A stretch of DNA of 34,413 bases. Origin: Desulfovibrio sp. GTDB lineage: Bacteria; Desulfobacterota; Desulfovibrionia; Desulfovibrionales; Desulfovibrionaceae. Both the position numbers and the translations under genes were made by a program. The DNA is taken from assembly GCA_031269345.1 (NCBI GenBank), contig JAISZH010000162.1:1-34413 (forward strand), given 5' to 3'. The notes under the pieces are model-generated. The model was not told where the DNA came from and searched no databases. It saw only the letters and a program-made list of their open reading frames with translations. This document shows, piece by piece, positions 30,906 to 34,413 of the stretch; the first letter of the stretch is position 1; each line of letters starts with the position of its first letter.

Positions 30906-32615
30906 ATGTCCATGCGAGTTGTCGTTATCGGCGCTGTGGCTCTCGGTCCCAAAGCGGCCAGCCGTTGCAAACGCCTTGCGCCTGATGCCGCAATTGTGCT
31001 TGTCGATCAGGCGGAGCGCATTTCCTACGGCGGATGCGGCATTCCATATTATGTGTCCGGAGAGGTGGACCGGCTGGAGGAACTTCTGGCCACTCCTTAC
31101 GGCACGGTACGCGACGCCGGCTTTTTCCGCACGCACAAAGGGGTCATCGCCCTGACCCGGACGCGGGCCACCGCCATTGACAGGACCGCCAAAACCGTGA
31201 CGATTGAAAATCTGTCTTCCGGCGAAATCTCCATCCTGCCCTATGACAAGCTCGTTCTTGCGACAGGCAGTTCTCCCAACCGAATACCCGTTCCCGGCGT
31301 TGAACTTGCCGGCATACGCCCGGTGACGACTCCGGAAGACGCCGAGGCCGTCCGGAAGGATGTCGAGGACGGCAGGGTCGCCAACGCCGTCGTCATAGGA
31401 GGCGGTTTTATCGGCCTGGAAATGGCCGTCGCCCTCGGAGACATGTGGGGTATCCCGACTTCCGTCGTAGAGCTGACAGATCATATCCTGCCCGGATTTC
31501 TCTCTCCCACGCTGGCTCGTATGGCCGCCAAAGATCTGCGTGACAACGGGGTCAAGGTATACGCCCCGGAAAAAGTCACCCGGTTTGAAGGCGCGGGGGG
31601 CAGAGTGACGGCGGTTGTCACCGACAAACGCACTCTCCCCGCCGACCTTGTCGTTATGGCCGCCGGAATCAGGCCGAACTCCGAACTGGCGGAAAGCGCC
31701 GGCCTCGCCCTTACGGAACACGGTCTGATCATTGTTGATGAGCATATGCGCACATCAGACCCGGATATCTACGCCGGAGGCGATTGTGTGAGCGTGCCCA
31801 ACCTTGTTACCGGCAAACCCGGGTGGTTCCCGCTGGGTTCCATGGCCAACCGCCAGGGCCGGGTAATCGGAACCAATCTGGCCGGCGGCGACGCCGTTTT
31901 TGCCGGAGCTGTCGGCGCCTGGGGGATCAAGCTCTTCGGCCAGAACTGCGCCGGCGCCGGACTGACCATTGAAACCGCCTTGCGTGAAGGGTTCGATGCC
32001 GGGAACGTGCATGTGGAGCAAATAGACCGGGCGCATTTTTATTCGGAAAAAAATATGATCGCCTTGGAAATGGTGGTCGACAAACCGAGCCGGCGTGTGC
32101 TGGGCATTCAGGGAATGTGCGCCGACGGCGGCTCGCTGACCGCTCGGATTGACGCTGTGGCCCCTCTTCTTTCCCGAAGGGTGACGACGGACGACATTTC
32201 CACCCTTGAAGTGCTGTACTCGCCGCCTTTTGCCGCTGCCATGGACATTGTCAACGTGGCGGGCAACGTGGCCGAAAACATCCTTGAGGGGCGTCTCAAG
32301 CCCATGACGCAGGAAGAGTTCGAAAAACTCTGGGAAGAACGCGACAAGAACGAGGTGTTCTTCATGGATGCCCGTGTTGAGCGGGACGCCGCGCCACTGG
32401 CGGAAAAATACCCGGGCCTCTGGCATAGTATTCCCCAGGATCAGATTGCCGGGCGTCTTAAGGAAATTCCCACGGACAGGCCAGTCGTGCTGATCTGCAA
32501 CACAGGTTTGCGTTCTTTCGAGGCCCAGATGGTTCTCGCCGCCGCCGGACGGACCAACACCCGTTCGGTTTTCGGCGGTTTGTCCGGCGCAAGGCGGTTG
32601 GGTGTGGAAATATAG
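30906..32615 (+). CDS. CoA-disulfide/persulfide reductase-rhodanese fusion (NADH-dependent, flavin)
   Basis: A 569-residue flavoprotein. Residues 1-450 are a pyridine-nucleotide-disulfide oxidoreductase of the CoA-disulfide reductase/NADH persulfide reductase type. The FAD-binding start is VVVIGAVALGPKAA, the redox Cys is C44 in SYGGCGIPYYVSG, the NAD-binding motif is VVIGGGFIGLEMA, and the FAD site IYAGGDC is present. Residues of about 470-569 are a rhodanese domain with its Cys at about 531 (LICNTGLRSFEA). Such fusions reduce polysulfide or CoA-persulfide, fitting a sulfur-metabolising anaerobe. The start at 30906 has GAGAGG upstream; a second ATG two codons later is possible. Confidence 0.93.
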   Translation: MSMRVVVIGAVALGPKAASRCKRLAPDAAIVLVDQAERISYGGCGIPYYVSGEVDRLEELLATPYGTVRDAGFFRTHKGVIALTRTRATAIDRTAKTVTIENLSSGEISILPYDKLVLATGSSPNRIPVPGVELAGIRPVTTPEDAEAVRKDVEDGRVANAVVIGGGFIGLEMAVALGDMWGIPTSVVELTDHILPGFLSPTLARMAAKDLRDNGVKVYAPEKVTRFEGAGGRVTAVVTDKRTLPADLVVMAAGIRPNSELAESAGLALTEHGLIIVDEHMRTSDPDIYAGGDCVSVPNLVTGKPGWFPLGSMANRQGRVIGTNLAGGDAVFAGAVGAWGIKLFGQNCAGAGLTIETALREGFDAGNVHVEQIDRAHFYSEKNMIALEMVVDKPSRRVLGIQGMCADGGSLTARIDAVAPLLSRRVTTDDISTLEVLYSPPFAAAMDIVNVAGNVAENILEGRLKPMTQEEFEKLWEERDKNEVFFMDARVERDAAPLAEKYPGLWHSIPQDQIAGRLKEIPTDRPVVLICNTGLRSFEAQMVLAAAGRTNTRSVFGGLSGARRLGVEI

Positions 32616-32993
32616 AGCGATTTCGCTTTGAACTTGTTCTAAACCCAAATGGAAAGAGATTCACCGGCCATAACGCCCGTATCGTCGCCGAAAGCCGCCC
32701 CTATGCGCCCCGCCACGGCGTGTCCGGCCATCTTTCAGGGCTGGCCGTCATCTGAGCTTCCCTTACGGTTTGAGTCCCCGGCCTTCAGGCGGATAGCCCG
32801 ACCCCGCCCTGAAGGGCGGGGTATCCGTACGGACGGAAGCCTGGCGGGGTCCAAACCCCGCCCAGGCGCAAGACGCATGGACCTGAAGGCCCATGCTGCC
32901 TTCCTGGTATGGCTTCCAACCCCGCTTGTGAGAAAAAAATCTTGACTTTCCGCCGCTTGGAGGATTAAGTGATACGGATGTTTGACGCTGAAC
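32616..32993. other. Gene-free gap with F1 copy 3 and the tRNA promoter region
   Basis: No gene is supported. Positions 32640-32750 are unassigned sequence. F1 copy 3 spans 32751-32908. A -35-like TTGACT lies at 32942-32947, about 47 bases before the tRNA, with only a poor -10 (TTAAGT) at the expected distance. Confidence 0.5.
32751..32908 (+). mobile_element. Multi-hairpin element F1, copy 3
   Basis: Same orientation as copy 1, from TCTGAGCTTCC to CTGCCTTCCTGGT. The hairpin CCCCGCCCTGAAGGGCGGGG is perfect here; the first stem has lost two bases (GGCCTTCAGGCGG). It lies some 85 bases before a tRNA gene. Confidence 0.8.
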
Positions 32994-33069
32994 AGGCGCG
33001 TAGCTCAGGTGGCAGAGCACTTCCTTGACACGGAAGGGGTCAGCAGTTCAAGTCTGCTCGTGCCTACCA
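32994..33069 (+). tRNA. tRNA-Val (anticodon GAC)
   Basis: A 76-nt cloverleaf. The acceptor AGGCGCG pairs with CGTGCCT (one G-T), the D arm is in TAGCTCAGGTGGCAGAGCA, the anticodon stem CTTCC/GGAAG holds the loop TTGACAC with anticodon GAC (valine), and the T arm is GCAGTTCAAGTCTGC. The CCA end is encoded. Confidence 0.96.
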
Positions 33070-33182
33070 TGGTCATGGCCGTTGGGGGAAAAGGCGGGAC
33101 CGGCCTTTTCCGGGGCCATTCCGTGGACGGAGCCGGATGCGGGCGGAAACGCGGGGCATCCGGGATATGGGCTGAAAAACAG

Positions 33183-33206
33183 GGAGGTTCGCGCCTCCTT
33201 TTCTTT
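33183..33206 (+). terminator. Hairpin with T-run between tRNA-Val and thrS
   Basis: GGAGG (33183-33187) pairs with CCTCC (33194-33198) around TTCGCG, followed by TTTTCTTT. A second hairpin without a T-run (GGAAAAGGC...GCCTTTTCC) lies at 33088-33112. It probably ends tRNA transcription; attenuation of thrS is possible but no T-box features are seen. Confidence 0.55.
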
Positions 33207-33244
33207 GGTTTCGCAGACGCGTAGCGGGCGTTTTCGGAGTGGGT

Positions 33245-34413
33245 ATGCGGGCGACGGTGGAAGGAAAAACGGTGGATGCGCCTTCGGGCGCCACCTGCGG
33301 CGAGGTTCTCGGAGCGGGCCTTCCGGGCGGGCGCTTCAAGGCGGCTCTGGCCTGCCGCCTGAACGGCGAACTGTTCGATCTGGGCTCCTCCCCATGGCCC
33401 TCCGGGGCCGTGGATCAGGCCGAGGTGTCGCCCGTTACCGCGGACGACCCCGACGGGCTTCAGCTTTTGCGCCATTCCGCCGCGCATATTCTGGCCGCCG
33501 CTGTGAAAAAATTGTTCCCGGCCGCGAAAGTCGCCATCGGCCCGGCCATCGACGCCGGTTTTTATTACGATTTTGACGTGCCCCGTCCTTTTACCCCGGA
33601 CGATCTGCCCGCCATTGAGGAAGAAATGCGGAATCTGGTCAAGGCCGATCTGCCCTTCGCCCGTTCCGTGATGGGCAAGGAGGAAGCCGTCCGCCTTTTT
33701 CTGGAAATGGGGGAAACATACAAGGCGGAGATCATTCGGGATCTGGAGGGAGACGGCCCGGTTTCCCTTTACCGGGTGGGCGATTTTCTCGATTTGTGCC
33801 GCGGCCCCCATATTCCCCGCACCGGGGCGGCCGGGGCCTGCAAGCTGCTTTCCGTGGCCGGGGCCTACTGGCGCGGCGACGAGAAGAACGCCATGCTGTC
33901 GCGCATTTACGGCACGGCTTTCGGTAGCGCCAGGGAACTCGAAAGCTGCCTCGAACGCCTGGAGGAAGCCAAACGCCGCGACCACCGCAAGCTGGGCAGG
34001 GAGCTGGAGCTGTTCACCTTCCATGAGGACGTGGCCCCCGGCATGTCTTTCTGGCTGCCCAGGGGAATGCTGCTGCGCGTCATTCTGGAGGATTTTCTGC
34101 GCCGCGAGAATCTGCGCCGCGGCTACAGCATCGTGCAGGGCCCGCAGATTCTGCGGCGCGAAGTGTGGGAACGCTCGGGGCACTACGATCATTACCGCGA
34201 AAACATGTATTTCACGGAAATCGAAGGCGACGCGCACGGCGTCAAGCCCATGAACTGCGTGGGGCACATGCTTCTGTACAACCAGAAGCTGCACAGCTAC
34301 CGCGATTTGCCCGTGCGCATGTTCGAACTGGGCGTGGTGCACCGGCACGAAAAATCCGGAGTGCTGCACGGGCTGTTGCGGGTCCGCCAGTTCACCCAGG
34401 ACGACGCCCACAT
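33245..34413 (+). CDS. thrS: Threonyl-tRNA synthetase, 5' part (runs off the window)
   Basis: ThrRS charges tRNA-Thr. About 389 codons are present and the frame is open at the window end. An N-terminal TGS-like domain (about 1-60) is followed by the editing domain with its metal/active-site motif [11 protein letters not shown] (about 77-87) and the [14 protein letters not shown] segment, then the start of the class II catalytic core ([20 protein letters not shown]) and the zinc-binding [11 protein letters not shown]. The ATG at 33245 follows GGAGTGGG. ThrRS of Gram-negative bacteria usually has about 640 residues, so roughly 40 percent is missing beyond the edge. Confidence 0.95.
   Translation, partial: MRATVEGKTVDAPSGATCGEVLGAGLPGGRFKAALACRLNGELFDLGSSPWPSGAVDQAEVSPVTADDPDGLQLLRHSAAHILAAAVKKLFPAAKVAIGPAIDAGFYYDFDVPRPFTPDDLPAIEEEMRNLVKADLPFARSVMGKEEAVRLFLEMGETYKAEIIRDLEGDGPVSLYRVGDFLDLCRGPHIPRTGAAGACKLLSVAGAYWRGDEKNAMLSRIYGTAFGSARELESCLERLEEAKRRDHRKLGRELELFTFHEDVAPGMSFWLPRGMLLRVILEDFLRRENLRRGYSIVQGPQILRREVWERSGHYDHYRENMYFTEIEGDAHGVKPMNCVGHMLLYNQKLHSYRDLPVRMFELGVVHRHEKSGVLHGLLRVRQFTQDDAH

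Noticed and set aside
33070-33244. T-box leader ahead of thrS
   Set aside because: I find no T-box core sequence and no specifier hairpin. The T-box is also unusual in this kind of organism, and the hairpin with a T-run fits a simple tRNA terminator.

Overview
The window is about 34.4 kb of GC-rich bacterial DNA, most likely from a Desulfovibrio-like member of the Desulfobacterota. This placement is inferred from gene content and not from any database search. Supporting features are sigma-54-type promoters ahead of flagellin and the flgFGAH operon, a LigB/AMMECR1 fusion next to an AmrS radical SAM enzyme, a CoA-disulfide/persulfide reductase fused to a rhodanese domain, an anaerobic-type aspartase, and a DRTGG/acyl-CoA-synthetase-like pair.

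Layout. 252-4661 (minus) holds a small protein of unknown function followed by a membrane-lipid glycosylation set: GtrB, a GtrII-like glucosyltransferase, a SAM methyltransferase and GtrA. 4915-8214 (minus) holds an acyl-CoA synthetase (NDP-forming)-like protein that lacks its expected catalytic histidines, plus a DRTGG-domain partner. rnc lies divergently at 8250-8972. 9438-17256 is a flagellar region: flagellin, then flgF, a small coupled ORF, flgG, flgA and flgH on the minus strand. Between flagellin and flgH sits an 884-residue plus-strand membrane protein with a retroviral-type CCHC zinc knuckle. 17558-20120 (plus) encodes AmrBA and AmrS, and AmrS ends at the right end of a dead IS200/IS605 element. 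20283-24861 (minus) runs HIT, IHF/HU-like, tgt, a DUF4139 protein and an Aat-like transferase. 25004-28709 (plus) holds an Elp3-like radical SAM protein, a LapG-like cysteine peptidase and aspA. After that come a RelE toxin with a wrecked antitoxin, HU, a SLOG protein, the CoA-disulfide reductase-rhodanese protein, tRNA-Val(GAC) and the 5' part of thrS.

The most unusual aspect is the intergenic DNA. Nearly every gap holds palindromic repeats. There are at least four multi-copy families: F1, a 158-bp multi-hairpin element in three copies, one apparently nested in F2; and F2, F3 and F4 in two copies each. There is also a set of perfect A/T-rich palindromes sitting on or near gene ends (one now encodes the C-terminus of RNase III), and a seven-hairpin array where a flagellar operon would be expected to continue into flgI/flgJ. 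Together with the tnpB remnant, the broken relB and the apparently short AmrS, this suggests a genome shaped by repeat proliferation and gene erosion.

The best candidates for something new are the CCHC zinc-knuckle/TPR-like membrane protein, the nested hairpin elements, the possible orphan omega-RNA end of the IS605 remnant, and the acyl-CoA-synthetase-like protein without its phosphohistidines.
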